Source: Tubiluchus corallicola (lineage: Eukaryota > Priapulida > Priapulimorpha > Priapulimorphida > Tubiluchidae). Taken from it: a stretch of DNA of 64,000 nucleotides. The notes under the pieces are model-generated. The model did not search any database and had not been told where the DNA came from. It was given only the letters and a program-made list of their open reading frames with translations. Position numbers and translations under genes: made by a program. Shown piece after piece: positions 13,167 to 26,030 of this stretch; positions within the stretch are counted from its first letter, which is position 1, and each line of letters starts with the position of its first letter. Location of the stretch: the NCBI GenBank assembly GCA_030141605.1, contig JAQGDQ010000002.1, positions 2,636,001 through 2,700,000 on the forward strand, written 5' to 3'.

Positions 13167-13522
13167 GGCCAAGTTAAACATTTTTAAAAGGATATGGCCT
13201 CTTTTTGAGATAATGGACTTTGATTTCTACATTACATATATATGTCACTACAAAGGCGCACAGGTTTATATATGATCCATGTTTTAATGCATTTTGTATT
13301 GGATAAAATCGATTGTAGGAAAATCTTAGTGATAATTCAGAGCTGTTATTAAAATTACATTTCTATTTGAATTAATCTTGTTTTATTTACCCCGCGTATT
13401 AATTAAAAAGCAATCGCAATATTTAAATACAATTTAATCACACCTTTTTTGTATTTTTTGTTCCTTAGCTTTTACCTTCATTACTAGAGCACAGAACTGT
13501 TCTCTTGTTTGATTGTTTTTAC

Positions 13523-13528
13523 AATAAA
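13523..13528 (+). terminator. Poly(A) signal after cassette C
   Basis: AATAAA lies about 360 bases downstream of the stop of cassette C. Confidence 0.4.
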
Positions 13529-15080
13529 CTTCTTAATATAAATTTACAAACGCATGTTGAACTTTGTCATTATGGATTTCTGTATTGCGTTGTTTCTTTC
13601 AGCAAAAACATATACTCATGTGAAGCGATATTGACAGCAGCATAAGCTGTAGACCTTAAACCTAAAACGATAACTTCGAGTGTCCTTTAAAAGAGGAGAA
13701 ATCCGTAAGAGAAGGACTCAAAATGAGTTAAATGGAAATGACTACCCGCTTCATTTTCAAACGCTGAAGCTTAAAACTTTGTTCATTCTTGAGTGCGGTG
13801 ACCGATGGGAAAGCGGTAGCGATTGGGTGGTTTTAACTGCCATACTGCCCCGTCTGTTTCTCATGTTAAGCGAGGAAGATGTATATTCATGTGTAAGGTG
13901 CAGGCTCACACATTTCAGTCGCCTCAGTTGGTGTACTGTCTCATCTCTCAAAGGGTTATACTTGATAATCAGTAAAGTTCATGTACCGCCACAACAATCA
14001 ACGTTATTTAGCTTGCGTTTGGTGGGTGAATAGGATTTAGATAGAACAAGAAGGTAGAGCTCTGGCAATGGTAACCGACCTGGTTGACAATCTGCGACTA
14101 TTATTTTATTGATACACTATAGCAAGTTTGTCAATTTCGGTTGATATAGCGTGTATATCTTTAACGCTGTACTAGTATGTTTGTTCTCAACAAAGAATGC
14201 CTATTCAGCATTTTTGCGTCCTAAAAACGCCTCCTAAACGCCCCTTACTCTAATTTTACTCTGTATAGTTGGCAACAAAAGAGTTTTTGCGTAACAATTC
14301 CTTATAAGTGAATGCAGGAATATTTGTGCATGTACTGTATATAAAAATAAGCACAGAAATAATTATTGTAATTTTTATTACACTAAGCTAACATAACTTT
14401 ATTATTTATAAAAACAATTCAAAATCAAACAGATCTATATCGTGATTGTATCTCGACTAATTTAATTGCAGAAAAAACACAGTAACAATGAATCAAAAAA
14501 TCCCACAGTTAATTCTTTTTTAACTTGATATCTTTATGAGCTAAAATATGAAGTAAAAACTCTTCAATAAAAGTATTAGTAATTACACCCGTTTTTTGTC
14601 CTTTGTTTTTCACATGAAGACAAAACTGCAGTGGCAGCTTGAGACATCGTATATTTCTTTTTTCCTAGTTTTTTTAATTGTGGGAGTTTTAATTAATTGT
14701 TTCTGTTTTTGTCACAAAGAATAGATTATATTATAAATAAGGGAGTTTTTTAAATTGGAGAACTTGGGAACTTAGCCGGCACTCTGGTGAATGTTAATAT
14801 TACTAGGAACCAATTCATTCGAACAGCAGTCTGTGCTTTTTTGCAAGTCACTGTTTTCTATAGCTTACCTAAAAATCGTAATAAAAACATATGAATTTTC
14901 TGCATGCATTAGTCTAAATCGACCTCAACAATTTGTTGGCAAAATGATAGTGAGACGCAGGGAAATGTATTTGATGACAACATAATGGGCTATTGACTTG
15001 ATACAAATAAGATGCCTCAGACAAGAGCCTTTGATGTCTCACAAACCACAAACATTTTCTTTTCCGACAGCTTTCAGTCA
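13529..15080. other. Non-coding interval
   Basis: A frame at 13680-14033 has no supporting start, splice sites or recognisable domain, although base composition is a little higher in GC there. Nothing else was recognised. Confidence 0.4.
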
Positions 15081-15165
15081 AACTACATACGTTCACCCTG
15101 CCAAGCTTTGTGACAGTGAGTGTGGCATCTATCAACTGACTTGCAACTTCTGTTTCTCACTATTT
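15081..15165 (+). mobile_element. Possible Penelope-like element relic (start of GIY-YIG region)
   Basis: The translation contains SECGIYQLTCNFC. This resembles the C-rich start of GIY-YIG endonuclease domains in Penelope-like retroelements, where GIY is followed by a Cys-X2-Cys pair. The YIG part is missing and no RT is recognisable, so it is a short, dead fragment at best. Confidence 0.3.
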
Positions 15166-15483
15166 CGTAATCGCCTTCCAACGGGTTTCCTATCTCCGTA
15201 AACAGGAAATTAGTGGATATAGTTCACACTTCACCTGTCTGTATAGGGTAGTTCACATACATGCCAACACGCCCATCTTCATACAACTGACTTTTTTAAA
15301 ACTAGCCAAGTTAATATAATATTAGACTGGGTCTTCTAAAAGTATTTAAATTAAAACGCCTTCGTCAGCTGCAAGTGAATCTGCACAGTTTGCTCTTGGC
15401 GAAGCTATTTTAAGATAAAGCTAAAACAGTATTGCAAGTGTATGATATTTTTTTGCTTTGTTATTCAGTCATATTTTTTATGT

Positions 15484-16554
15484 TTAGTAATCTGTCATAG
15501 CAATAGCCGATATATGTGACATTCTTCCCAAACTTCCGGTTATGTTGCTTTCCTCGGATGAAAGCATTGACGAGTTACATGTCAACAGTCTCTTAAATGC
15601 TAAACGAAAGTCTTTATTCTTCCATGCGTATATGACGGGATTAATCAACGAATTGGCGAACGCCATAAAGTAAACCACACGACTGAGCTGCACATAGAAT
15701 GGTCGAAAATCAGTGGTAAGTACCACAAAATGGTACAGAGTCATAGGCATCCAACACGCCACAAATGCCCCTACAACGATGAACATGACTTTGACGCCCT
15801 TGGCGTTGCTCTTGAAAGTCTGATTCGAATGAGAATCAGGACAAATCTGTTTCAAGTGTCTATTAGCAACAGCAATGAGCTTGATATACATGACCATCAT
15901 GATGATGGCGATGCCAATGACGTTTCCACTGATGGCGATGATTACCACGCGATGAACAACAAACTCGTAGATACATAGCTGCGTCAAACCTCTGGGGTTG
16001 TTATAGTACTGGCAGCTGCTCACGATTAGTGAGTAGGTCCAGGTGCAGGCGATGACAATCAGCGTGGTGGCGTGGCTCACAATGCTCGGATAGTGGAGAG
16101 GGTAGATGATAGCAATGAATCTATCACACGTAAGCGACAAAAGTGTGGTCAGCGATTCCACAAAGAGAATATTTGCCACAAAGAACACGGACAAACACTT
16201 GACCTCTGATTGACCAATGTCTCCTTGCCTGACGAAAAAGGTTGTCTGGACAGCGGCAATGTAAGTTCCAGCAAGTACATCGGTTAGGGCCAAGTTAGCC
16301 ACATAGTAATTTGCAAAGGTTCTCAACCGTTTGTACTTAAGAACGGAAACTATCACCAAGCCATTTAAAACACAGATAAAGAATCCCATTAAATTGTACA
16401 CCGTCAGGTTGATTATGATGCCAAGTAATGAGGTATAATAATGAGTTTCGAAACGGGTAGCATTATTAAAATAAGATGTATTATTTCGGCAATTTACTAC
16501 AGTAGAACAATTTATGATAAAAACCTCGTATGTTGCTGGAGATTCGTCCTTCAT
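15484..16554 (-). CDS. Class A (rhodopsin-like) G-protein-coupled receptor, intronless
   Basis: A single ATG-initiated exon of 356 residues with all class A landmarks. The N-terminus has N-glycosylation sites near 15, 25 and 31. TM1 carries LNGLVIV, TM2 has LALTD (D92), and TM3 starts at C120 and ends in DRF (144-146) instead of DRY. TM4 has a Trp near 172, TM6 has CWMP (267-270) and TM7 has NSLINPVIY (NPVIY 305-309). TM5 lacks the usual Pro, and the tail after helix 8 is short with Ser-rich segments. Lack of the TM5 Pro plus the short loops suggest the adenosine/melanocortin-like (MECA) branch of invertebrate orphan receptors. That is inference, and the ligand is unknown. It is a plasma membrane receptor, probably Gi- or Gs-coupled. 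Its orientation opposes the neighbouring LRR gene. Confidence 0.93.
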   Translation of the reverse strand: MKDESPATYEVFIINCSTVVNCRNNTSYFNNATRFETHYYTSLLGIIINLTVYNLMGFFICVLNGLVIVSVLKYKRLRTFANYYVANLALTDVLAGTYIAAVQTTFFVRQGDIGQSEVKCLSVFFVANILFVESLTTLLSLTCDRFIAIIYPLHYPSIVSHATTLIVIACTWTYSLIVSSCQYYNNPRGLTQLCIYEFVVHRVVIIAISGNVIGIAIIMMVMYIKLIAVANRHLKQICPDSHSNQTFKSNAKGVKVMFIVVGAFVACWMPMTLYHFVVLTTDFRPFYVQLSRVVYFMAFANSLINPVIYAWKNKDFRLAFKRLLTCNSSMLSSEESNITGSLGRMSHISAIAMTDY

Positions 16555-18173
16555 GTCTAGAAGACGTTCTCGGTAGTGTTTTTGTTTTAAAATTTTTCTT
16601 AAGTCAAAAATATTACAGACTTTTAACTTTGTGGAAAATTATATGCACTAATTCGCCACAAGACGTAATAAGACAGTTATATACTGCTTGACAGACGTTC
16701 ATTCGAGCTGCTCGCAAAACTTCTACTTTTCACTTGAAGAGAAAAATTTTGAGCACGCTGTGAGATATTCGAGTCTTATACCGTGCGCATTGCTGCGCAG
16801 CCACTTCCTACATTAATTTTAGAAACATGTTTTTCTGAAAACGAGACGGTTTCTGCTGCTTAGTAAATGCTACAAATGGGGCAAATCCCCAAATCTATCT
16901 GTTGCTAATTGGGGATTGTTTGAACAAAAGACGTCTTCGAATTGAAAGCGTTGAGTGCTGAACACCTGTAAATTGGCTATTATCAAATGCAATTACATGA
17001 TATTGATAGTCCTGTACAGCTTTGAAATTCCATCACTTGTTAAAGACACAACAGTACAACTGGCACTTATTTGTTACAATAAAAAACCGTCACAACAGTT
17101 TTTTTAATTACAGTAACAACCAATTTAAACCAAACAAGATTTGGTTTTACATCTTCACATTTCCCAGCAATGTCGGCCATTCCTGTATATAAATCCAATG
17201 TGACTTTAATATTTTTTATTATAAATTATTTAATACTCTTCCACTGCATATCTCAATGGTCAAAACAATTTAAAGTTCTTCCTCATAGATTATCCAAATT
17301 TCAGGCTCAAAATTAATGATATTAAAATTAATAAATTAGCTAAAGTCATTATTGTGAGCGACATAACTTTGGAAATGTTGAACTCTGACTTTTACACATT
17401 TCCTGTCTTTCAAATTTGGTATTAAAATTCAATAAATTGTGGGTTTACTTCATCATTGACTTCGACATTGCCGCACGGTGCATACCATTGATACGATGTT
17501 TCTGCACCCCAGTACAAGTTTTATGATCCAATATCAGCAACTGTTGCCTCAGCACAAACTTAAGCAAGAGTTTAAACACAAACTTCTGTTGTTGCTATGA
17601 TCGTTGAACTTTGGCTTGGGCAGAGACGGTGCATAGATCCATGATTCTCTACATAAAATTTGACAAAAATTTTGATCTGATCAAATCATATGCAGCATAA
17701 AGAAATTGTGCAGCTTTTTTGTTGAACAGCTGTAGGGAGAGAAAGTGCAACACATGTTGTTTACTGTACTCGCTGAATGAATAGCTGGTGAACTTTTATT
17801 GAGAAGTGAAGGTGACCATATAGATCCACCACAGGTGACATACCTTACTAGTTTTGCTTACTTAGGAAATCTTGTAAACGATAAGTTGAAGGTAAGAGCG
17901 ATGACGGTAGTGAATCAGATGACTTTTCAAGTGTTAATCGGTGCGCACAATACTGTGTCGGCAAGGTGTTGGTAAATTTCATATTCTGCAAAATTCCGAA
18001 TATAAGCTTTTTGCATTATAACAGCATCAAAAAGTGTGGTGTGATGAGAGTTCTATGCATATTTATTCTGAGTGTTATCTGAGTATTATCTAGAACTACT
18101 TTATTACATCTAGTTGTTTTTCGCGTGGTACTCGGGCTACTAGGAAATACTTTTATAAGTGGAACACCAGAAA
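16555..18173. other. Intergenic between GPCR and LRR genes
   Basis: This is the shared upstream region of two divergently transcribed single-exon genes. No clear TATA box, CpG-rich patch or repeat was recognised. TTTATAAGT near 18152 is too close to the LRR start codon to be a usual TATA box. Confidence 0.5.
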
Positions 18174-19334
18174 ATGGCGCGGACAGTTGAGTTGTTTGTG
18201 GTGACAGTTGCTGGTTGTTTTTTAGTCGTTTCTTTACAAAGCACTGCTACGTGTCCTCGAGACTGCAGTTGTGTAGCTAATGGCGTTGAATGTCTAAACA
18301 AAGGCTTTAAGCAGGAAGAATTAGTGGACATTTTTGACGCGATATCAACTGTAACAATAGAGGCCGACATTGTTGGAAATTTTTTCTTTAACGTGACAGA
18401 GGTTCTTTTCTGGCAAAAAATGAGCAAATTGCATTATTTAAATCTTGGAAATAATTCTATAGAAAGAATGCATGCATTTGCATTCACATCCTTACCAGTC
18501 CTGCACAGCTTGTACATGGACAGCAACCAAATAAAAACAAGCCCAACAGGGCTATTTCGGCACTTAGAAAGTATTGAAGAGCTAAGCTTACAATATGCAT
18601 TTCACACTGGTCCAAATTTAACCAAGATATTCGACAATAAAGAACTTGCTAGTCTTAGAGACCTACGTCTGTCTGGTAATAAAATGCGGTTCCTGAATTA
18701 TCGCGACTCGGACATTCTTTGTCTTTTTCCAAAACTTCGTTACCTGGTCCTTACTCATAATCTTCTTCGAAGCCTAAATATGACACTTGTCTGCGCCAAG
18801 AAATCATATCTAAGAACATTGGATGTTTCTGTTAATAATATTACTACATTCAGCAATAGCGATATTGCGATTGTCAACAGTATGAAGCAACTCCTGGAGT
18901 TAAACATTTCGAAGAATCCTTTTCATTGCGGATGCGAAACAAAAACATTCCTAAAATGGATCGCGTCGAAGAAATCCTTTACAATAACAGATCGGGAAAA
19001 TTTAACTTGTGTAACTTCAAGTGGGCCACAATTTATGAATGTGCGTTTGATAGACATAGACCTTGACCACTTGGACACTATGTGCTTAGAGAATGATGGC
19101 TCACTCGGTGGCACGGCCACATCAGAAAGTCGAACTAGAACCAAGGTTGGCATTATTTTCGGGATTGTTCTCACAGTGTTTAGTGCAGCATGCATTATAA
19201 CCGTCTACAAATTTAGACAGCCACTTGCAAAGAAGGCACACAAAGCCTTAGTTTCAGCAAGAAATAAGAACAAACATCATTACGAATTTATAGAATCAGA
19301 ATTTGAAGAAGATGCCATTATCTTTGAAGTGTGA
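18174..19334 (+). CDS. Leucine-rich-repeat single-pass membrane protein, intronless
   Basis: One exon encoding 386 residues from the ATG at 18174. There is a signal peptide (about 1-26), then a Cys cluster at 27, 31, 33 and 40 typical of an LRR N-terminal cap. About six LRRs follow (for example LHYLNLGNNSIERM near 86-99 and LRDLRLSGNKM near 161-171). An LRR C-terminal cap starts at NPFHCGCETKTFLKW (249-262) with further Cys at 279 and 304. The transmembrane helix is about 325-345 and a short cytoplasmic tail is basic, then acidic. The C-terminus IIFEV fits a class II PDZ ligand. Several Asn-X-Ser/Thr sites lie in the ectodomain. Such proteins usually act as cell-surface adhesion or recognition molecules; no specific orthologue can be named. 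A poly(A) signal lies at 19641. Confidence 0.93.
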   Translation: MARTVELFVVTVAGCFLVVSLQSTATCPRDCSCVANGVECLNKGFKQEELVDIFDAISTVTIEADIVGNFFFNVTEVLFWQKMSKLHYLNLGNNSIERMHAFAFTSLPVLHSLYMDSNQIKTSPTGLFRHLESIEELSLQYAFHTGPNLTKIFDNKELASLRDLRLSGNKMRFLNYRDSDILCLFPKLRYLVLTHNLLRSLNMTLVCAKKSYLRTLDVSVNNITTFSNSDIAIVNSMKQLLELNISKNPFHCGCETKTFLKWIASKKSFTITDRENLTCVTSSGPQFMNVRLIDIDLDHLDTMCLENDGSLGGTATSESRTRTKVGIIFGIVLTVFSAACIITVYKFRQPLAKKAHKALVSARNKNKHHYEFIESEFEEDAIIFEV

Positions 19335-19640
19335 ATTAAATAACAGGCTTCCTCACTTACACAGCATTACAATCGCGTACTTCCAGCCTTTTCAGATTGC
19401 AGACCTTTCTAACGCTATGTAAAAGCACCAATATAAATTACATTTTGGTGAGCCAATCTCCGCAATTGTGTTAATGTATCTGTTATCTATTTGTAATTAT
19501 TTTTAAAACTATATCATAAAATTTGTCATTCATCTGTGTATTGCGCTCACGTGATTTTGTAAGTGTGCAAGAAACATATAAAAAAGGAAGATAATGTCCG
19601 TTTGTCCAAAGGTCTGATTGGGCCAGCGGCTATATTTTTA

Positions 19641-19646
19641 AATAAA
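19641..19646 (+). terminator. Poly(A) signal of the LRR gene
   Basis: AATAAA lies about 300 bases after the LRR stop codon. Confidence 0.5.
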
Positions 19647-20459
19647 GGGGCAAAATTCGAAAATAATATTTTAATATTGGTAATAAGACTGTAATGATAC
19701 TGTGATTGTATAGTTTTGTATGCATCTGTTTCATTTATATATGTAGTTTTATTTAGTTTCTAAGTGTGTTAGTTTGAATGCGTAAGCCTATTAATAATGA
19801 CTCTATTGCTTTTATCAGTTTTTATTAACGGGTTGCACATAGAAATTTTGAGGTAAATATGTTTCTGATTTTATGTTTGCATTGTATGTAACATTTTTTA
19901 GCAAAAAAGATTACTACAAATAATAAAAATAATGTTCTTTATTATAAGGAATATGAAAGTGAAAACTTATCTTTGCAGTTTTCTTGGTTACAGCTAGCTT
20001 TTGCATTTTATTTTTCTTAAAGGTTCACTGACACCCTGGTAGACATTTGCTGTCAAAATTCACTATTGATTAGTCTGATGCAAAAAAGCTGCTTTACTTT
20101 TTTTTATAAATTCGCGCGTTTCGCTTTGGTCAGCATTGAAACACTTCAAATTTAGCGCCGCACAGACATCTCGCGAAAAAGGAAATATCGGGGAAGAAAG
20201 CGGAAGTGACGTCCCGTTAGGAACGACACTGCGCATATGTGACTCTGGCGGCATTTACATGTGAGCAAAATCGAGCGATACGCCGGTAATGAAGAGACTG
20301 GGGTACTCGCATTTTGGTATTTTAGTGTTAAGCTCAAATTATAGGATTGTCCACACTTACTTGAATGCACTGTATTTTACAGATGAGAAATATATTAATA
20401 ATGAAGTACAACGTGTAAAAGTTTTAGCGTGACATCACTGGTATTTTGCGCTGGACTGC

Positions 20460-20910
20460 TTTCTTGTTCACACGCAATACTTTATAGCAATTTTACGCGT
20501 ATATCGTACTCGCGTTGAAAAGATATTTTGTTTGTTTTCATTCTATATCTCTCGCAATACTGTGCCAACCGCGCCATTACATAACGTCGTATACACACAA
20601 CGTAAATCAGGGAAGGAAAGGAAATGTTAAACTATGTCCCAAAAAACTTTCCATGCAAAGTTATATTACTTAGCATTTCGCTTACCTGCTTGAAAGACTT
20701 ATGTAACTAGAAAAGAAAATTATTAAATATTTAAAATGCTTTCGCCAATTAGCGAAATGTCGTTGACGCACCTCACGTGTGCGCTGCTCACTAACTAAAA
20801 AACGTATTTTTAATCTTATTGACAAGATACAGTAATTTAAAATTTTACTTAGTGACGTGTGCGCCGCGTATGCTCTGATAATTTTTTAAAACTTTTCTCA
20901 GTGTTATCTA
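20460..20910 (+). repeat. Interspersed repeat, copy 1 (about 440 bp)
   Basis: This stretch matches the reverse complement of about 51305-51750 along its whole length. Many identical blocks are shared, for example AACGTATTTTTAATCTTATT, CCAAAAAACTTTCC and TATGTAACTAGA. No coding frame is seen. It is probably a non-autonomous mobile element, family not recognised. Ends are approximate, because similarity fades into AT-rich sequence. Confidence 0.8.
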
Positions 20911-23900
20911 TACTTGTTTCAAATCGCGGGAGTTTAAATTTACATGTTTTATACAACGTTAGTATAACAAACCCTGTATGCAAAAAGGCAGTACCTAAGT
21001 TACGCTTTATGTAAGTGAAGAGTATTCCTAAGTCAGACGCAATACTTTCTAAACGTACGTGCAAACATGTTTATCCCATTACACATTGTGTAAATAAGCC
21101 TTTACTCACGTCAAATCTAAAAAAAGACATGTCTGTCAATTACATAAGTATATGTACCAAGAAAGAAGTGCCGTTCCTCGTCAGGACTCAAATAATTTCT
21201 GTACAAGTGTCAAGACTTTTCACTCAAGTCATTGTACAAGCCATTCAAATTCTTTGATTTCCATGTCAAGATTTAAATCAGTTCTTGCAGTCAAAACTTT
21301 TCATTTCGCATTTTCTTTCATTCAAGCCTTACATATACTTTTAAGCAACTTTATTTCTGTCACGTGAGATCTCAGGCCAGTCAATTGAGTTGCTATTTCA
21401 ACTTTACATCAACCACACTTTATAAAAAGGTGCAACTGCTAGAATAGCTTAATTAGCCTACTGATTTTTTTATTCTTGAGAGGCCTTGCTTAGGTTTATC
21501 TACGGGAGGAAGAGGGTAGTGCTGGTGTGTAGAATGATTACTACTGTGAATTTAATACCATGATGTGGAAATGGCTAGAATTCCCCCCAAACCACGATTC
21601 ACGCAAATAACGACTAGTTACAGACAGCTAGCTGATGCTAGCTGTAACACCAAAAGAGTGGAGTAAGCTGATCCAATGAGGATATCTCCAATAGTAATAC
21701 TGCAATGAATCGGGTAATAAACAATAATCCGATCAAACCGGTCAACCCAACCAATGCGTGTAAAGCTGCCTTTTTTGAGAAAATTGCTTGCATTGCACTT
21801 TCTGCAAAATGATGCTACTTATCCACCTAAGCAGGCAGCCATCTTGAAACAACAGGTCGAGTTATTCAAAAATGTCTCCAAAGTGAATTATCAGAGTTGA
21901 GGAGATGTTGTGGATAAGCCTTCTAATAGTGTGACGGCAAGGTTTTCACTTCAATATAAAATCAACAAGCGGAGTATTGTGGAAATTGTTGAGAGGCTTG
22001 AGACATGACAAGAAAACTGGAAAATGATTTGTGACGTGACTTGTGAACGAATTATTAAATGAAATTAAAACAAGCGAGGAGTCTTAAAGGCAAGAACGAG
22101 TCACTCAGCATGTTGGGTTTATTTTACTGTTATCACTTAAACTTAGAAGAAATTTGCGTATAACTATCGATGACAGTTCGCTATTTTTCTTCAAGAGAAT
22201 GACGACATTGGAAGAAGAATGGTCATTCAAAATGGGAGCACCCAAACATGAAATGATCGCGACTTTAAAGTGATTTTACTAATTACATGAGGCGCTTATT
22301 GCATTATCATTACTAAATCCCAGCATTTTTCGCGAACATTAAAATGAGCCTGACTTTCCAGAAGACTTGGCCTTTCCTCTAACTTGAGCCTTGTCAATAA
22401 ATAAAAAAATTACAAAATATTAATGAGAAGAATTGTTGGAAGCGCCAATAGGTTGACGCTGAATAAAGTGATTTGAAAAGTAAGTTAAATTACTAGAATT
22501 TTGGCAAAAAATTGAATGAAAATAAAACTTGAAACTTTGGCAAAATGAGCTGCGTGGTGATTTGAAGGCTGAAAAATGACGATCTGACACTGGAGCGACT
22601 AAGATTTTAAAACTTGAGAACAATTTAAAAAGTGTTTCGAAGTTTAACTAACTCAAACGAAACGAATAGACACTTTACAGGAAAGTAAAAAAAAACTGAA
22701 GGTTGGCATATTTCACTGATTTTGATATTGAGTAAATGGAAATGACTAGAAATTTTACAAGATTTTTTTTAAAGAAATTGAAATAATTGTCTGAACAAAA
22801 TGAAGTCATTTTCCTTACTGTAGACTAAGCGAAAACGTGTTATGGGACTTTGAGTAGGCCGCTTTAAATGATTGATCAATTCGACAAAACACATGATAGG
22901 CTACTTCTTTATTTGGGTCATACCAGTGAATGACCTCAAACACATTAAACTACTTAACATCCACAAATCACTATAATTTGTTACAAAGACGACATTTACA
23001 TTTTTCGCTTAGCTCCAAACTCGCCTAATTTCTCATTAAAACAAGCTCATTAGTCGCCGGGTAACTCACCCATCATCGTTCGAAACGTCTCAACTTGTTT
23101 CTTTCTTGATGACTGCATTAGCTTTTTAACAGCAACATGAAGGGATATCTTGCTGCGAAGACTATGAGAATTATTATTTTCATTATTTATTGTGCTAATT
23201 GGATGTGTTGTGTTGTAATCTGTACAAGTAGTGACGAAAATAGACCTTCGCAACCAGATACACAAAGTGGACCAACTTCCACACGACTTGGAATACGGGA
23301 ATAAAAAAAGTCAACCAAAACGGGGTGTAAAGTTGTTTAATATAGCGCTGCATAGATATATGTAGTATAGGATCCGGGCCCAACTGACCACCGGTGAAGC
23401 TTTTGCATTTTAAAGATTTACAGGATCGTGTTAGTTTAGCCATTGCAATTGTGAATGTTGTGCTATAAGTAACAAAAACACTTTATGGACCGTATGGTGA
23501 CAACTGTAGAATTGTTTACGTGCAATCTCAGCATCCAAGTATATTCAGAGCCAATTATATTTGATTCTGAAAAGCCAGTCTGGAGGTAAACAGCTACCCC
23601 ATTTGCTTGTATTCGCTCAATTTTAATAATTTTTACATTGTGTTGAGTGGCTACATACTTGCTGGGTTTCAGAATTTTATCAGGACACTTCACCATAATA
23701 TACTGTCTTCAGGTGGTACTTAAAAATACAAAACCGCTAAATACTGTTGTTTTAAAATTTTTAGGCCCTATAATTTATAACACAAATTTAATAGCGAATT
23801 ATGCAGTAACGCAGTGCATAAGCAAAACAACTCTACAAAAACGTGCGACGATAAGTGTAGTTAATTTTTTTCGAAAGATATCGGGCTAATACTTATAGTT

Positions 23901-24320
23901 CTCATGTTAAAGGGCTTGTAAAAAAAGAAGTAACGCATCAGCACTGCAAGCCTTCATGTTCTTTTTTGTTCAGTAAATAAGTAGTAATAATTGATTTTTT
24001 TTGTTTAATGCAGTGTGGTGCTGTTCAAGACAAAATTACGTCAGCTCAACCAACAACTTAATGCAATTTTCCTTCAGTCTCCAGCTAGCAACGAAAGTTG
24101 AAAAGACAAGTTTTACCTAATTTCAAATGGATGACGTTACTGCTCCGACAATATGCGATTTAAATGAAAATTTAACTGTAATTGACGAAATTTGTAGTTC
24201 AGTATTTATATAAATACTTACTTTTATTAAAAACGGCTGCATTTTTAGCTACTGAATGAATATGTAGAAGCGTGGAGCTCCTGTTTAATTAACTGTATTC
24301 GATAAAAAGAAAATAACAAA
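20911..24320. other. Non-coding interval
   Basis: No gene-like frames or splice structure were recognised. A short imperfect palindrome lies near 21613-21645 (GTTACAG...AGCTAGC / GCTAGCTGTAAC). Confidence 0.45.
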
Positions 24321-24321
24321 T

Positions 24322-24645
24322 TAGACTGAATAGGCCTATGTGAAAAGAAGAACAAATTTTGTAAAAGAAACAAATCAGACTGTATGGACCTATGTGAAAA
24401 GAAGAAAAATTTTAGTAACAGTAACAAATCAAATTGTATAGAGTTATGTGAAAAGAAGAAAATGTTTTAGTAACAGTAACAAATCAAATTGTATAGACCT
24501 ATGTGAAAAGAAGTACATGCATTTAGTACCAGTCATAAATCAGATAGTATAGATCTACGTGAAAAGAAGAAAATATTTTGTAATTGTAACAAATCAGATT
24601 TTATAGACATATGTGAAAACAAGTAACAGTTTTAGAATGAAAGAC
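24322..24645 (+). repeat. Minisatellite, about 55-bp unit, about 6 copies
   Basis: Copies share ATAGACCTATGTGAAAAGAAG, then an A/T-rich middle, then GTAACAAATCA. They start near 24322, 24377, 24432, 24487, 24545 and 24600. Copies differ by point changes and 1-2 base indels. Confidence 0.9.
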
Positions 24646-25580
24646 TGACATTTTTAGTTGACCGTTTTGTTTCGAATTTACCATTTTTCAACCTTCTCTA
24701 TCAGTCGGTTAGTCAACTTTTGCTGGACCTTTTTTGGTCAACCATATGCACCAATGTTTGAGGGTGGTTCAATTACCAACACCGAATAAAACGCACATTA
24801 AACATCTCTGGATAATAATTAACTATCAGGAACTTTTTGCTATGTCCGATTATGCAATTATGCAGACATTAACACAATCGAGTTTACTCGATTTTATTTT
24901 GACTGCTCAACACATGATAGGAGAGTGGGTTGAATAAACACGACAGATGTTCGCTATATAATTACAGGTTGCTCAGTTAATTACATGTTGGTTTTGTCAG
25001 GTGAACCGATTTTAATGGTATTCGTTTACTCTGTTTTCATTTAAATTTAGAAACATTTACCTCTGATATGTAAAATTTGCTGAATAGCCGTGAATTGGTC
25101 GCTCAGGCCTGATAATTTATATGCGTCCAGTACTCACTCTATTAGCAACACCTTAGTTGACCTACTCGGTCATTATTTGAAACACATGGAGCTTCATTCC
25201 TGAGCACAAATATCCAATTTTTGAACAGAAAATCTATCTATGTTAGCAATAATAACTCAAATGATATTACTATCGAGTTATATAAAGCATTTGAAATAAT
25301 AGGCATCAATAGAAAATAATTATTTCTTAAAGTTTTTTTATAAATATGTTGTTACAGTGTTGCTTCATTTTTTATTAAGAATTTACAGTTCGATTTTCCT
25401 GTTAAAACAATAATAACATTAATTTTTGTGAGGTCTAAAAACACAAAACATGTGCGCCTGTAATCGTGGTACTTAACACTTTACGTGAACTGTGACTTTA
25501 TATTATAACATGTGTTTGTTTAGCCATTTTTGGACGAGATCTCGATCCAAACGCTATTCTTTCGTATGCTGCTTTTTGGG
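24646..25580. other. Non-coding interval
   Basis: No gene, RNA or repeat structure was recognised. Confidence 0.4.
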
Positions 25581-25584
25581 GATG

Positions 25585-26030
25585 ACTTTTTTGAAAAAAA
25601 ACCTAAGGCTCCGTGAATTTGCAATCGATCGTAACGAAAATCCTCACAAATACTCTAGGGTAAATTCCGCATCTACCGACTGTGTTGCATTTTTGGTCCA
25701 CCATATTCAATTCAAGATGACGGCGATAAAATTATTGCTCAAAAAACTAGGGCTCAGCCAATTCGCAGCAGATCGTCATTAAACTTTATAAGAAATATAT
25801 TAGGGAGAATTCTGGGTCGACTAACGGAGTCGATTTTTGATTCGCCATTTTGAATTTAAGATAGCGGCGATAACCTTATTTTCAAAAAAGCTAAGGCCCT
25901 GCCAATTCGCAAAGGATCGCCAAGAAACTTTGCAGAAATTTATTACAACGAATTCTGTATTGACTGACTGAGTCGATTTTTCGATTTGTCATTCTGAATT
26001 AAAGATGGCGTCACCGAAGTCATTTTCTAA
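25585..26030 (+). repeat. Tandem repeat, about 142-146-bp unit, about 3 copies
   Basis: The block CTAAGGCTC...GAATTTGCAA.CGATCGT recurs at about 25594, 25740 and 25882. Each copy is followed by an ATTCTG or ATTCCG segment and an ACCATATTCAATTCAAGATG-like segment. A fourth copy is cut short near 26000. The frames across it are degenerate. Confidence 0.85.

Noticed and set aside
13680-14033. 117-codon frame
   Set aside because: It begins without an ATG and lacks recognisable domains or splice sites.
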